The notes under the pieces were generated by a model. It had not been told where the DNA came from, did not search any database, and worked only from the letters and a program-made list of their open reading frames with translations. From positions 1-64,000 of the forward strand of contig JAFYQF010000007.1 in assembly GCA_017559905.1 (NCBI GenBank): 64,000 nucleotides of DNA, written 5' to 3'. The DNA comes from a bacterium. GTDB taxonomy: Bacteria > Cyanobacteriota > Vampirovibrionia > Gastranaerophilales > Gastranaerophilaceae. A program made the position numbers and the translations under genes. Positions 1 through 7,722 of the stretch are shown here, piece after piece (position 1 is the stretch's first letter; each line of letters begins with the position of its first letter).

Positions 1-97
1 ATACGCCGAATTTTTCTTCCATAGCTTTTACTAATTCTGCTGCTTCTAATAAAGTTAATTTTTCAATTGCTTCTAAAATTGTTTCTACGTTAGACAT
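1..97 (-). CDS. rplL: 50S ribosomal protein L7/L12, N-terminal part
   Basis: This is the start of ribosomal stalk protein L7/L12, cut by the window edge after about 32 codons. The translation begins MSNVETILEAIEKLTLLEAA, the helical N-terminal dimerisation segment that binds L10. An AAGGAG-type Shine-Dalgarno lies just upstream of the ATG at 97. It follows rplJ on the same strand with 96 bases between, the usual L10-L7/L12 order, and no terminator is visible in that gap, so the two are probably cotranscribed. Confidence 0.95.
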   Translation of the reverse strand, partial: MSNVETILEAIEKLTLLEAAELVKAMEEKFGV

Positions 98-193
98 TGT
101 TTTCTCCTTTTATAGTTTTTTATTTTGTACTTTTACTTTGTTTGTAAGCCTTGCTTTTATGCAACAAGCTTAACTATTTTGTTTAAGCCGCCA

Positions 194-715
194 TTATGCA
201 GCTTTTTGGTCTCTGACAGCTGCAATCGCTCTTGTAAGTGATGCCATAACTGCGTTGACTGAAAGTGCAATACCTGATGCTGGTGAATTGATAGAACCAA
301 GTATTTTTGCAAGAAGTTCTTCTTTTGAAGGAAGTGATGCCAATGCTTCTGCTTCTTTTGCAGATAACAAATTGCCTTCTAATCCTGCACCTACAATAGC
401 ACCCTTTTTAGTTTCTTTAATGAATTTAGCTACAACTTTTGCTGGGCTAACTTCATCTTCATAACCGAAAGCTAATGCAATAGGACCTTTGAAAACTTCT
501 GTTAAAGCTTCAAATTCAGTTCCTTTTACAGCGATTTTAGCCAAAGTGTTTTTAGTAACCATGTAATCGCCGCCTTCTTTTTGAAGAGCACGTCTTAATT
601 TTTGAATTTCTTCAACAGAAAAACCTTTGTATTCAGTTACTACAGCTACTTTAGCTTTTTCTAACTTCGATTTAAGAGCATCTATTTTGTCTGTTTTAAA
701 TTGTTTTGTTGCCAT
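194..715 (-). CDS. rplJ: 50S ribosomal protein L10
   Basis: L10 anchors the L7/L12 stalk on 23S rRNA and in many bacteria represses its own mRNA. The product is 173 residues, normal for the family, starting MATKQFKTDKIDALK with the typical conserved stretch VVTEYKGFSVEEIQKLRR, and a helical C-terminal tail for L7/L12 binding. An open frame continues upstream to 796, but the ATG at 715 is preceded by AAGGAG at 7-base spacing and matches the family start; the upstream extension overlaps a leader hairpin and is not coding. rplL follows directly. Confidence 0.95.
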   Translation of the reverse strand: MATKQFKTDKIDALKSKLEKAKVAVVTEYKGFSVEEIQKLRRALQKEGGDYMVTKNTLAKIAVKGTEFEALTEVFKGPIALAFGYEDEVSPAKVVAKFIKETKKGAIVGAGLEGNLLSAKEAEALASLPSKEELLAKILGSINSPASGIALSVNAVMASLTRAIAAVRDQKAA

Positions 716-905
716 TTTTAGCTCCTTGTTCGTATTGTATCGACCTAGTTTTGGAAGCTTGTTCTTTTTCATACAAAAAAGATTTTGCGCATCCAAACCG
801 CAAAATCACACATTTTTGAACTATTACTATTAGGTATAAAACCTGAATATTAGCCAGTGTAACCTAGATTAGCAGTCATCGACTTTTAATGCAAAGCAAC
901 TAATT
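716..905 (-). promoter_or_regulatory. rplJ mRNA leader (L10 leader-like)
   Basis: The roughly 190 bases upstream of rplJ are non-coding and rich in short complementary segments, as expected for the L10(L12) autoregulatory leader. On the minus strand the segments AGGTTACACTGG, CAGGTTTTATACCTAATAG and a terminator-like hairpin follow each other before the Shine-Dalgarno. Position and hairpin order fit the known class of L10 leaders; I cannot run a covariance model, so the exact fold is inference. Confidence 0.55.
775..807 (-). terminator. Terminator-like attenuator in the rplJ leader
   Basis: On the minus strand a perfect 9-bp stem, GATTTTGCG pairing with CGCAAAATC around a 9-base loop, is followed at once by a run of six T. 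It sits about 60 bases before the rplJ start codon, inside the leader, so it would stop transcription before rplJ unless an alternative fold forms. This suggests attenuation control of the rplJL operon. Confidence 0.65.
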
Positions 906-960
906 GTCTGCGGTTGTAAGACAATAATATATTAAAAAACTTTAAAAATCAAGCATGGAC

Positions 961-1884
961 TTAATATTTTTTAACCAAACTCCAAACGTTCTCTGGTTCA
1001 GTTAACTCATAAACCCCTTTCAAATATGCTTCAAACAAATTATTTGATTCCATGTAATATCTATTACAGAAATTACCATAACAAATAATTTCGTTATGCA
1101 AGTTTAATTTCAAAAGAATTTGCAAGTCATAATAAACATCTTTAATTAAGGCCTTGTCATTATATGCGTCAATTGCTGAATAAAATCTAACAATCCATCC
1201 ATCTTTTCTTGCTTCAGCTCTAATATCTTCCAATGCTTTTGTGACATAATAAAGCAATTTATCTACATGAGTGAAGCCTTTCAATGTTATTACTAACTGG
1301 TCACCATTTTTTGCAAATTTGCAACAAGGAGAATCTTTTATTCTTGAATAGAAGTCGCATATAACCTTTTCTTCCATATCTTTTTTCTCTTTTGCAACTT
1401 CTTCTTCGCTTCTCATATCGTCAACAAAACGTCTGCGAGCAGTCAATCTCACTATTAATACAACATTTCTATATGCCAAAATAGCTTGGTCAGCTTCAGC
1501 ACGCAATTGCGCATTGAATTCATCTTCACGTTTTAGTTTTATTTTATTTATAGTTTTGCCTAGCTTAAATATTGCAATATCTGAATACGCCTTCAATTGA
1601 GCAACAGCAAAGACAAATACTCCCAAAAACACTACAAACAAGAATAATGAGCCATCCATTCCATTAGCACCTTTATTCATAGTTTCTTGAAAATTCAAAT
1701 GCATAAATTCTTTGATATTTTCAACTACTGGAGTTAAAAAGTCCAAAAATTGGTGATTTATTAAATCAAAAAACCAATAAAACGCAAATGCCAATATGAC
1801 CACAGTTACAATAATCTGAATCATATAAGTTACATCTATGAATTTTTTCAATAAATCTTGAATAAATTTAAAAAATTGAACCAT
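961..1884 (-). CDS. Unrecognised membrane protein with two N-terminal helices
   Basis: A 307-residue protein that I do not recognise. Two hydrophobic segments (about residues 20-42 and 78-100) are followed by a basic, helical region rich in Lys/Arg/Glu (about 110-185) and a mixed alpha/beta C-terminal part of about 120 residues that would be cytoplasmic. The layout of two membrane helices plus soluble domain is vaguely like MotA/ExbB partners or membrane sensors, but I see no diagnostic motif. The ATG at 1884 has AGAGG at 5-base spacing. It is the last gene of the pxpA-yvcK-panB-TPR-panC run, 17 bases after panC. Confidence 0.75.
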   Translation of the reverse strand: MVQFFKFIQDLLKKFIDVTYMIQIIVTVVILAFAFYWFFDLINHQFLDFLTPVVENIKEFMHLNFQETMNKGANGMDGSLFLFVVFLGVFVFAVAQLKAYSDIAIFKLGKTINKIKLKREDEFNAQLRAEADQAILAYRNVVLIVRLTARRRFVDDMRSEEEVAKEKKDMEEKVICDFYSRIKDSPCCKFAKNGDQLVITLKGFTHVDKLLYYVTKALEDIRAEARKDGWIVRFYSAIDAYNDKALIKDVYYDLQILLKLNLHNEIICYGNFCNRYYMESNNLFEAYLKGVYELTEPENVWSLVKKY

Positions 1885-1901
1885 GTATTCCTCTTAACCT
1901 A

Positions 1902-2759
1902 CTAACCAGCCAAAGCTATATTATCTATTAACCTTACCGAACCTAACTTCACTGCTATAAATACGATTGTATCGTTATCTGCTATTGTTTTTGATTCCAA
2001 ATCATTTTTATCTCTAAAATCCAAATATTCAAGGCTATGACAAGGTTTCAAATAACTATATGCAGTTTCTGTTAACGCTTTCACATCTTTAATACCTGAA
2101 TTATAACATACTTTTATATTAAAGAGAATACTTTTTAACACAAGAGCATCTTTTCTTTCCTCATCATTCAAATATCTATTTCTAGAACTCATTGCCAAAC
2201 CATCATCTTCTCTGACAATAGGGCAAGGAACAATCTCAACAGGAATACTCAAATCTTTAACCATTTTTTGAATTATAATCAATTGTTGCCTATCTTTTTC
2301 ACCAAAGAAAGCGAAGTCTGGTTGAACAATATTAAACAACTTGTTCACCACCGTACAAACGCCATCAAAATGTCCAACTCTTGATTTACCACACAATTTG
2401 TCTTGATAAAAAAACGGTGGAATAACATAAGTTAAAAAATCATTTGACATTATATGTCCTGCACCATACATTTCTTCTGCAGAAGGAGCAAACACAATAT
2501 CTACCCCAGCATCTTCTGCCAATTTTCTATCTGCATCAAGAGTTCTAGGATATTTTTCAAAATCTTCACCTGGACAAAATTGTATTGGATTTACAAACAC
2601 CGAAATCACTGTCTTATCGCAAGTTTCAACACTCTTTTTTATTAAACTCAAGTGACCATCGTGCAAAGCCCCCATTGTTGGAACTAAACCTACTGTCAAA
2701 CCTTGTTTTTTCCATTCTCTAACTTTTGCTCTCACTTCAGCTATTGTATGAATTAACAT
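1902..2759 (-). CDS. panC: Pantothenate synthetase
   Basis: PanC joins pantoate and beta-alanine with ATP in the last step of pantothenate (vitamin B5) synthesis. The 285-residue product has the family hallmarks in order: PTMGALHDGHLSL with the HxGH nucleotidyl-transfer motif (about residues 28-40), VFVNPIQF, FFGEKD (about 153) and the KMSKS-like AMSSRNRYL (about 190). Length is normal. It shares an operon with panB, separated by a TPR protein; no panD is present here, so beta-alanine must come from elsewhere. Confidence 0.97.
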   Translation of the reverse strand: MLIHTIAEVRAKVREWKKQGLTVGLVPTMGALHDGHLSLIKKSVETCDKTVISVFVNPIQFCPGEDFEKYPRTLDADRKLAEDAGVDIVFAPSAEEMYGAGHIMSNDFLTYVIPPFFYQDKLCGKSRVGHFDGVCTVVNKLFNIVQPDFAFFGEKDRQQLIIIQKMVKDLSIPVEIVPCPIVREDDGLAMSSRNRYLNDEERKDALVLKSILFNIKVCYNSGIKDVKALTETAYSYLKPCHSLEYLDFRDKNDLESKTIADNDTIVFIAVKLGSVRLIDNIALAG

Positions 2760-2781
2760 ATATTAATCCTTCTTTCTTTAT

Positions 2782-3531
2782 CTATTCAAAATTATACTCT
2801 TTTTTTAACTCGGCATAATGCTCGTGAAAATAATTTGGGTTGTCCAAAATATCCTGAATATTTTGAGCATTTCCACACATTTCTTTTGCTTTTTTGAAAT
2901 CAACTTCAGCTAACCCAGAATTTCCAGCACGGCGGTAAACTTGTCCTCTAATTGCATAAGCTAGACAACTTGGATTTTTAGCTTCATTAATCGCCATATT
3001 TATAGAACTGTAAGCCATTTCATAATCATCTTTTAGAATACTATTAATTGCGGCTGTTTCTTTGTGTTCACTAACAATACAAGCTGCTATTGCATAACTT
3101 CTTTGACCTTTTATTGTATATAAAGAACACAAGTTATCTACCGCAACTTCATTCTGCTTGTATTTATATGATTGTTCAAAAGCATTAATCGCATCTTGAC
3201 CTCTATGATCGAAGAAATACAAATGTGCCAGATATAAATGCATTCTTGATTTTGCTGATGACAGGATAGATGTTTTCAAAGCCAACTTAAACATAGCTTC
3301 GCACATTACTTTATCTTTTGAAAAAGTAACCGCTACATTAGAAAAAACCCAAGGAGTAACGAACACACCAATCACCACTGATAGTACCAATAATGATAAT
3401 TTCGCCCATATCAAGCGTAACCATTTTTTCTTATAAACATCAATTATAAACCAAACTAAAAACCCAAAAGCTGGTAATAAAACTGCTAATATTAATAATA
3501 TTAAATTAGTTAGCGGTGAAAAACTTCCCAT
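2782..3531 (-). CDS. Membrane-anchored TPR-like protein
   Basis: A 249-residue protein with two hydrophobic segments near the N-terminus (about residues 8-30 and 38-60), followed by a helical region with tetratricopeptide-like spacing (for example AHLYFFDHRGQDAINAFEQS and AYAIRGQVYRRAGNSGLAEV). TPR domains usually mediate protein-protein contacts; the partner is unknown. I use the ATG at 3531, which has AGGGG upstream, rather than the TTG three codons earlier. It lies between panB and panC in the operon, 24 and 22 bases from each, but has no known role in pantothenate synthesis. Confidence 0.75.
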   Translation of the reverse strand: MGSFSPLTNLILLILAVLLPAFGFLVWFIIDVYKKKWLRLIWAKLSLLVLSVVIGVFVTPWVFSNVAVTFSKDKVMCEAMFKLALKTSILSSAKSRMHLYLAHLYFFDHRGQDAINAFEQSYKYKQNEVAVDNLCSLYTIKGQRSYAIAACIVSEHKETAAINSILKDDYEMAYSSINMAINEAKNPSCLAYAIRGQVYRRAGNSGLAEVDFKKAKEMCGNAQNIQDILDNPNYFHEHYAELKKEYNFE

Positions 3532-3555
3532 AATACCCAACCCCTTTTTTATTCT

Positions 3556-4356
3556 TTAAAATACTTCTGTTTCTGCAGGAAATTTACCTGTTTTTACATC
3601 CTCATCAAATTTTTTCGCACAATCTATTATAAATTCTTTCATATCACCATATTTTCTAGCAAATTTTGGAGTGAATTCAGAATATTTCCCAAAAACATCA
3701 TCCGAAACCAAAACTTGTGCATCACAATATTTCCCTGCTCCGCAAGATATTGTCGGGATAGACAAATTCTCACTTATATATTTAGCACTCTCTTGTGGAA
3801 CCATCTCCAACACAACCGAAAAAGCACCTGCTTTTTCTAGATCTTTTGCCTGTTGCAAAATCTCGTCAACAGCTTCTTTAGTTTTACCCTGAATTTTATA
3901 ACCACCTAAAGAATTTAGAAACTGTGGAGTAAAACCTAAATGTGCCATCACTGGAATTCCAGTTTCAGTAAGCCTTGTCACAACTTGCAAAATATATTGA
4001 CTATACCCTTCGATTTTTACCGCATTTGCGCCTAGACGTATCATTTCTCCGCAATTTTTAATAGCTTCTGACACATCTGCGTGATAACTCAAAAACGGCA
4101 TATCCGTTACAACAAGCGCCCTATTAACACCTTTAGCTACTGCTTTTGTGAAAATTTTCATTTCATCTACACCAACAGAATGCGTTGTTTCATAACCCAA
4201 AGCCACCATCGCCAAGCTATCTCCAATTAAAACCACATCGATACCAGCTTCATCAATGTACTTGGCGGTAGAATAATCATAAGCAGTCAATACTGAAAAT
4301 TTTCTACCTTCTTCTTTTATTTTTTTTAAAGTATTTATAGTAACTTTTTTTATCAT
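3556..4356 (-). CDS. panB: 3-methyl-2-oxobutanoate hydroxymethyltransferase
   Basis: PanB transfers a one-carbon unit from methylene-tetrahydrofolate to ketoisovalerate, giving ketopantoate. The 266-residue product has the TIM-barrel hallmarks: VLTAYDYSTAK, the metal-binding GDSLAMVALGYETT, DMPFLSY, GANAVKIEG and VMAHLGFTPQ. The ATG at 4356 overlaps the stop of the upstream yvcK-like gene as ATGA, showing translational coupling; the few in-frame codons upstream of it are not needed. The pathway partner panC lies two genes downstream. Confidence 0.97.
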   Translation of the reverse strand: MIKKVTINTLKKIKEEGRKFSVLTAYDYSTAKYIDEAGIDVVLIGDSLAMVALGYETTHSVGVDEMKIFTKAVAKGVNRALVVTDMPFLSYHADVSEAIKNCGEMIRLGANAVKIEGYSQYILQVVTRLTETGIPVMAHLGFTPQFLNSLGGYKIQGKTKEAVDEILQQAKDLEKAGAFSVVLEMVPQESAKYISENLSIPTISCGAGKYCDAQVLVSDDVFGKYSEFTPKFARKYGDMKEFIIDCAKKFDEDVKTGKFPAETEVF

Positions 4357-5711
4357 TTTACAACACATTCCGATTTTGATTCGTGGTTAGAAAACATAGT
4401 ATTTTTAATTGACTTATGTTCCTTTTTAAACCAATAATAGATAGCTCTAGCCACACGATTTGAACTATGTCTTACGTAACCTTCACGACTATCTTCTATT
4501 AATTTTTTAGGGAATATTTTTACACCTAACCTTTTTACATTTTCAAAATCAACTTTTACAGGATAAGAACCTGCAAGCTCATATTTTTTCGCTAAATTTT
4601 CAGGAATACAATCATTTACCAAAACTGCATCAATAATACAATTACTGTTTGCATGTTGCATTAAGGCTTTGATATGGTCAGAAACTGAATAATTATCAGT
4701 TTCACCAGGTTGAGTCATTATATTACACACATAGATTTTTTTTGCTGAAGATTGTGCGATTTCATTCGCAATTTCTTCTATCAACAAGTTAGGAATAACA
4801 CTTGTGTATAAACTTCCAGGACCTAAAATAATCAAATCAGCTTCTTTTATAGCTAAAATTACATCTTCCAAAGCTCTGCATCTACGAGGGTCTGTAAATA
4901 AACGTTTAACTTTTCCGTGAGCTTCTGGAATATTTGATTCACCGTGAATAATTCTGCCATCTTCCATTTCAGCAACAAGCTTCATATCATCCAATGTTGA
5001 AGGCAAAACTCTACCTCTAATAGACAATACATTCGAAGATTCTTTTACGGCACGGACCATATCACCAGTGATAGCACAAAGCGCGGTCAAGAATAAATTT
5101 CCAAAACTGTGCCCTTCTAGCCCTTCGCCTGACTTAAATCTATATTGAAATAATTTTGTTATCAAATCTTCATCATCTGCTAGTGCTGCAATACAGTTTC
5201 TAATATCACCAGGAGGAAGAATTCCCATATCTTCACGCAATCTACCTGAACTTCCACCATCATCACCAACAGTAACAACTGCTGTCACATTATTTGTGAT
5301 ATTTTTAATACCTTTCAACAACATTGAAAGCCCTGTTCCGCCACCAACTGCAACAATTTTAGGTCCACGGTTAAGTTTACGTCTTCTGTACAACTTTTCC
5401 AACATGTGAATACCATCGTCTTCGCCTAAAATTGATAAATTTGTTTTTTGCCAACCTTTAAAAAAGATGCCTGCACCAGCTAAAACTATAGCAAACGCAA
5501 TCCATTCTGAAGATGCAACAGTCGCAACTTTTTTAATAAATTGCATTGTGTAATATACAGGTTTTATATCGCAAAGAATCAAAAACCCAATAGTCATCAT
5601 CAATGCGCCCAAAAATGTCATAGCAAACCAACGCTTCACTTGCAACCCTGGAACTAACCAGCCTGCACTTTTTGGCATTTTCATATTATTTGTAAATCTT
5701 TTCATTTTCAT
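4353..5711 (-). CDS. yvcK: YvcK/CofD-family protein with N-terminal membrane domain
   Basis: YvcK proteins bind UDP-sugars and affect carbon flux and cell-wall synthesis; they share the fold of CofD. Here residues 1-100 carry two hydrophobic segments (about 25-48 and 67-85), and the YvcK domain follows, with AVGGGTGLSMLLKGIK, VTVGDDGGSSGRLR, PPGDIRNCIAAL, EGHSFGNLF and GPGSLYTSVIPNLL. The ATG at 5711 has AGGG two bases upstream; the ATG two codons later has better spacing and is also possible. The membrane extension is typical of cyanobacterial-lineage homologues and absent from the Bacillus protein (family knowledge). Stop overlaps the panB start. Confidence 0.9.
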   Translation of the reverse strand: MKMKRFTNNMKMPKSAGWLVPGLQVKRWFAMTFLGALMMTIGFLILCDIKPVYYTMQFIKKVATVASSEWIAFAIVLAGAGIFFKGWQKTNLSILGEDDGIHMLEKLYRRRKLNRGPKIVAVGGGTGLSMLLKGIKNITNNVTAVVTVGDDGGSSGRLREDMGILPPGDIRNCIAALADDEDLITKLFQYRFKSGEGLEGHSFGNLFLTALCAITGDMVRAVKESSNVLSIRGRVLPSTLDDMKLVAEMEDGRIIHGESNIPEAHGKVKRLFTDPRRCRALEDVILAIKEADLIILGPGSLYTSVIPNLLIEEIANEIAQSSAKKIYVCNIMTQPGETDNYSVSDHIKALMQHANSNCIIDAVLVNDCIPENLAKKYELAGSYPVKVDFENVKRLGVKIFPKKLIEDSREGYVRHSSNRVARAIYYWFKKEHKSIKNTMFSNHESKSECVVK

Positions 5712-5727
5712 ATCCCTATATATTAGT

Positions 5728-6531
5728 TTAATCAACCCAACCAGATGCGCATGCATTTTTGTAATTTACTGGAACAGGAGTGATTATTTTGTTTGCTTCT
5801 TTTGCAATTTCCATTACGTTTGGTAGCTTGCTTGAAAAGTGGATAGTGTCCACATTCACAAACGTTTTACCACCTTCACGATTTTGAACTTGAGAAAAAT
5901 TCAATATAGACTTTAATCTACCGATGTTTTCAAAAGTATTATCGTTATCTTTTACAGAAAAATCTACACTGCCATCAACATTGTACACTTTTTCTAGATG
6001 AATTTCCTGCGCAATCGGAAGATTAACATACTCACCAACTTTTGAAGTAACATCTCCCGCTGCACCATAATAAACAAGCCATTGAGAACATTTTTTTACA
6101 GCTTTTGCAATAGCACTTGCGAATGTAAAATCTTCTGCAGCTTGCTTATACATAGCACCGTGCGGTCTTACATGTTCAATTTCCATATTAAGACTTTTTG
6201 CAAATGACATCAACGCTCCAACTTGGTATATAACTAATGCTTCGATTTCATCTTCGTCCAAATCCATAGTTCTATACCCAAAGCCTTGGATATCATCAAA
6301 ACCTATATGTGCACCAACAACAACGTTACGTTCTTTAGCTGCAAGTAAAGCATTTTTTATTGTTAAAGGATCTCCGGCATGGAAACCACAAGAAATATTT
6401 ACAGAACTTACATAATCTAATAGACCAAACTCTGAACTATTTTTATAAACACCAAAACTTTGCGCCAAATCACAGTTAAAATCAATGTTTTTAACCTGTT
6501 TTCTTTCTAGTCTTTCCATTTGTTGTTGCAT
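5728..6531 (-). CDS. pxpA: 5-oxoprolinase subunit A (LamB/YcsF family)
   Basis: The 267-residue product is a LamB/YcsF protein, the subunit that with PxpB and PxpC opens 5-oxoproline to glutamate using ATP. Visible motifs are FNCDLAQSFG at the start of the barrel, NISCGFHAGDP, VVGAHIGFDD, HVRPHGAMYK and YYGAAGD. The family normally starts almost at the first motif; here the ATG at 6531 (AGGA upstream) adds about 14 residues. No pxpB or pxpC is adjacent, unlike most bacterial loci. It heads the yvcK-panB-panC operon, with 16 bases to yvcK. Confidence 0.88.
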   Translation of the reverse strand: MQQQMERLERKQVKNIDFNCDLAQSFGVYKNSSEFGLLDYVSSVNISCGFHAGDPLTIKNALLAAKERNVVVGAHIGFDDIQGFGYRTMDLDEDEIEALVIYQVGALMSFAKSLNMEIEHVRPHGAMYKQAAEDFTFASAIAKAVKKCSQWLVYYGAAGDVTSKVGEYVNLPIAQEIHLEKVYNVDGSVDFSVKDNDNTFENIGRLKSILNFSQVQNREGGKTFVNVDTIHFSSKLPNVMEIAKEANKIITPVPVNYKNACASGWVD

Positions 6532-6772
6532 TTCTAAATTCCTGTAATATCTACTATTTCCCTAAAATAATTATACTCACAAAAATTATAATTACCATAA
6601 TCTTTACATAAATTTTACGTTACAAACTCCTCATCCAGCAATACCAAGTTCTCCAAAGAAGTTCGGCACTTGAAATACCCACCGAAAAGAGTTACAAGAA
6701 CAAAAAGCAGAACTAACTAAAAAAGAGGATTTAATATTCTTAAAAACGCAATGAACGAATAACTACAACATT

Positions 6773-6803
6773 AAAGACCCCCTGAAAACTTCAGAGGGTC
6801 TTT
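6773..6803 (-). terminator. Intrinsic terminator after rpsT
   Basis: AAAGACCC and GGGTCTTT form a stem around TGAAAACTTCA with extra pairs, 19 bases after the rpsT stop, with a T-rich tail on the minus strand. It closes the single-gene rpsT unit. Confidence 0.85.
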
Positions 6804-6821
6804 AAACTTTTTGGCAATTAA

Positions 6822-7091
6822 CTATTTTGCTTGAATTTTATTAAGAGCTTTAGTTAATCTTGATTTTTTTCTAGCTGCTGTGTTTTTGTGTAAAACACCT
6901 TTAGAAACTGCTTTGTCACAAAGTTGGTATACTCTTGATAAAGCTGTATTTAAAGCTGCTTTGTCTTCACCAGTACTTAATTCAAGAACTCTTTTAACTG
7001 CAGTTTTAATTGAAGATTTGAAAGCTACGTTTCTTTGTCTATTTCTTTCTGCAATTAATACTCTTTTTTTAGATGATTTAATGTTTGCCAT
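6822..7091 (-). CDS. rpsT: 30S ribosomal protein S20
   Basis: An 89-residue basic protein, MANIKSSKKRVLIAERNRQR at the start, the standard S20 opening, with the three-helix pattern and LHKNTAARKKSRLTKALNKI at the end. S20 binds 16S rRNA early in 30S assembly. It has its own promoter (7164-7192), a leader of about 65 bases that can fold into a hairpin, an AAGG site 8 bases before the ATG and an intrinsic terminator, so it is monocistronic, as in many bacteria. Confidence 0.97.
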   Translation of the reverse strand: MANIKSSKKRVLIAERNRQRNVAFKSSIKTAVKRVLELSTGEDKAALNTALSRVYQLCDKAVSKGVLHKNTAARKKSRLTKALNKIQAK

Positions 7092-7163
7092 TTTATTTTG
7101 CCTTTCTATTACTCTTACGCCCGATTAATGACTTCGGACTCATCTGAGGATGTGAGTACTTTA

Positions 7164-7192
7164 TTAATACACTGAATATAAAAATATTTCAA
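7164..7192 (-). promoter_or_regulatory. rpsT: Promoter of rpsT
   Basis: On the minus strand TTGAAA and TATTAA are separated by exactly 17 bases, a strong sigma-70 type match 72 bases upstream of the start codon. The leader that follows can fold between ATTAAT (7124-7129 area) and ATTAAT (7163-7169 area) with an inner ACTCATC/GATGTGAGT stem; control by free S20 is known elsewhere and is only a possibility here. Confidence 0.7.
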
Positions 7193-7722
7193 CCATTATA
7201 TTACAAGATTTTAAGGGAATTTTATACTTATATACATATTAAAACTTGAACCCCAACTTAAACACTCAAAATAAATAAAAAAATTAAACAAAAATTTTAT
7301 AAAAAGAATAAATAGAATTTAAAAAAATTTTTATATTAATTTTCATGAAAAAACAAAAAAAAAGAAAACAGATTTTTTGATACTAAAATTGCAAAAATTA
7401 GAATTGGACAATATTCCGCAACAATTGATTTAACAATAATTATCAAGGTTAGTTAAGGGAAATTTAAAAAGAAAATTTCTTAAATAAAATCTCTAATTCT
7501 CGGAGAAAAAAAATTGAAAAAATTTTTAAAAAATTAAAAAAATTTTCAGTAAAAAGCGTTATACAAATACGATATAAACTTTATATTTGAACTTTTGTAA
7601 CATTATTCACAAGAACTAGTTCTTAAGTATTACTTTTTTTATCCATTTGTGCTATTAATAATATAAATAGAATTGGGTTATAGTATATAATAATCCAAAA
7701 TAAGAAGATAATGGAGGCAAAA
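7193..7722. other. Long A/T-rich non-coding stretch
   Basis: About 530 bases hold no credible gene on either strand. The DNA is extremely A/T-rich with many A-tracts of five to nine bases, likely curved. Near its right end are one sequence fitting the DnaA-box pattern TTATnCACA (7603-7611) and a perfect 14-base palindrome (7611-7624). TATAAT at 7686-7691 could be the -10 of the next gene, but no convincing -35 is seen. Confidence 0.6.
7611..7624. promoter_or_regulatory. Perfect palindrome upstream of the GH57 gene
   Basis: AAGAACTAGTTCTT is a perfect 14-base palindrome about 60 bases upstream of the likely -10 box (7686) of the branching-enzyme gene. It could be an operator for a dimeric regulator; no regulator is known. 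Confidence 0.35.

Noticed and set aside
194-796. Longer L10 start at 796
   Set aside because: The extension covers the leader terminator hairpin and lacks a ribosome site; the ATG at 715 has AAGGAG.
7124-7171. Hammerhead-ribozyme-like string (AGATGAGTCCGAAG) in the rpsT leader, minus strand
   Set aside because: The conserved CTGATGA and GAAA core bases are not both present, so it is only a leader hairpin.
7603-7611. Replication origin near the DnaA-box-like TTATTCACA
   Set aside because: Only one box-like site is seen and no dnaA, dnaN or rpmH is nearby.
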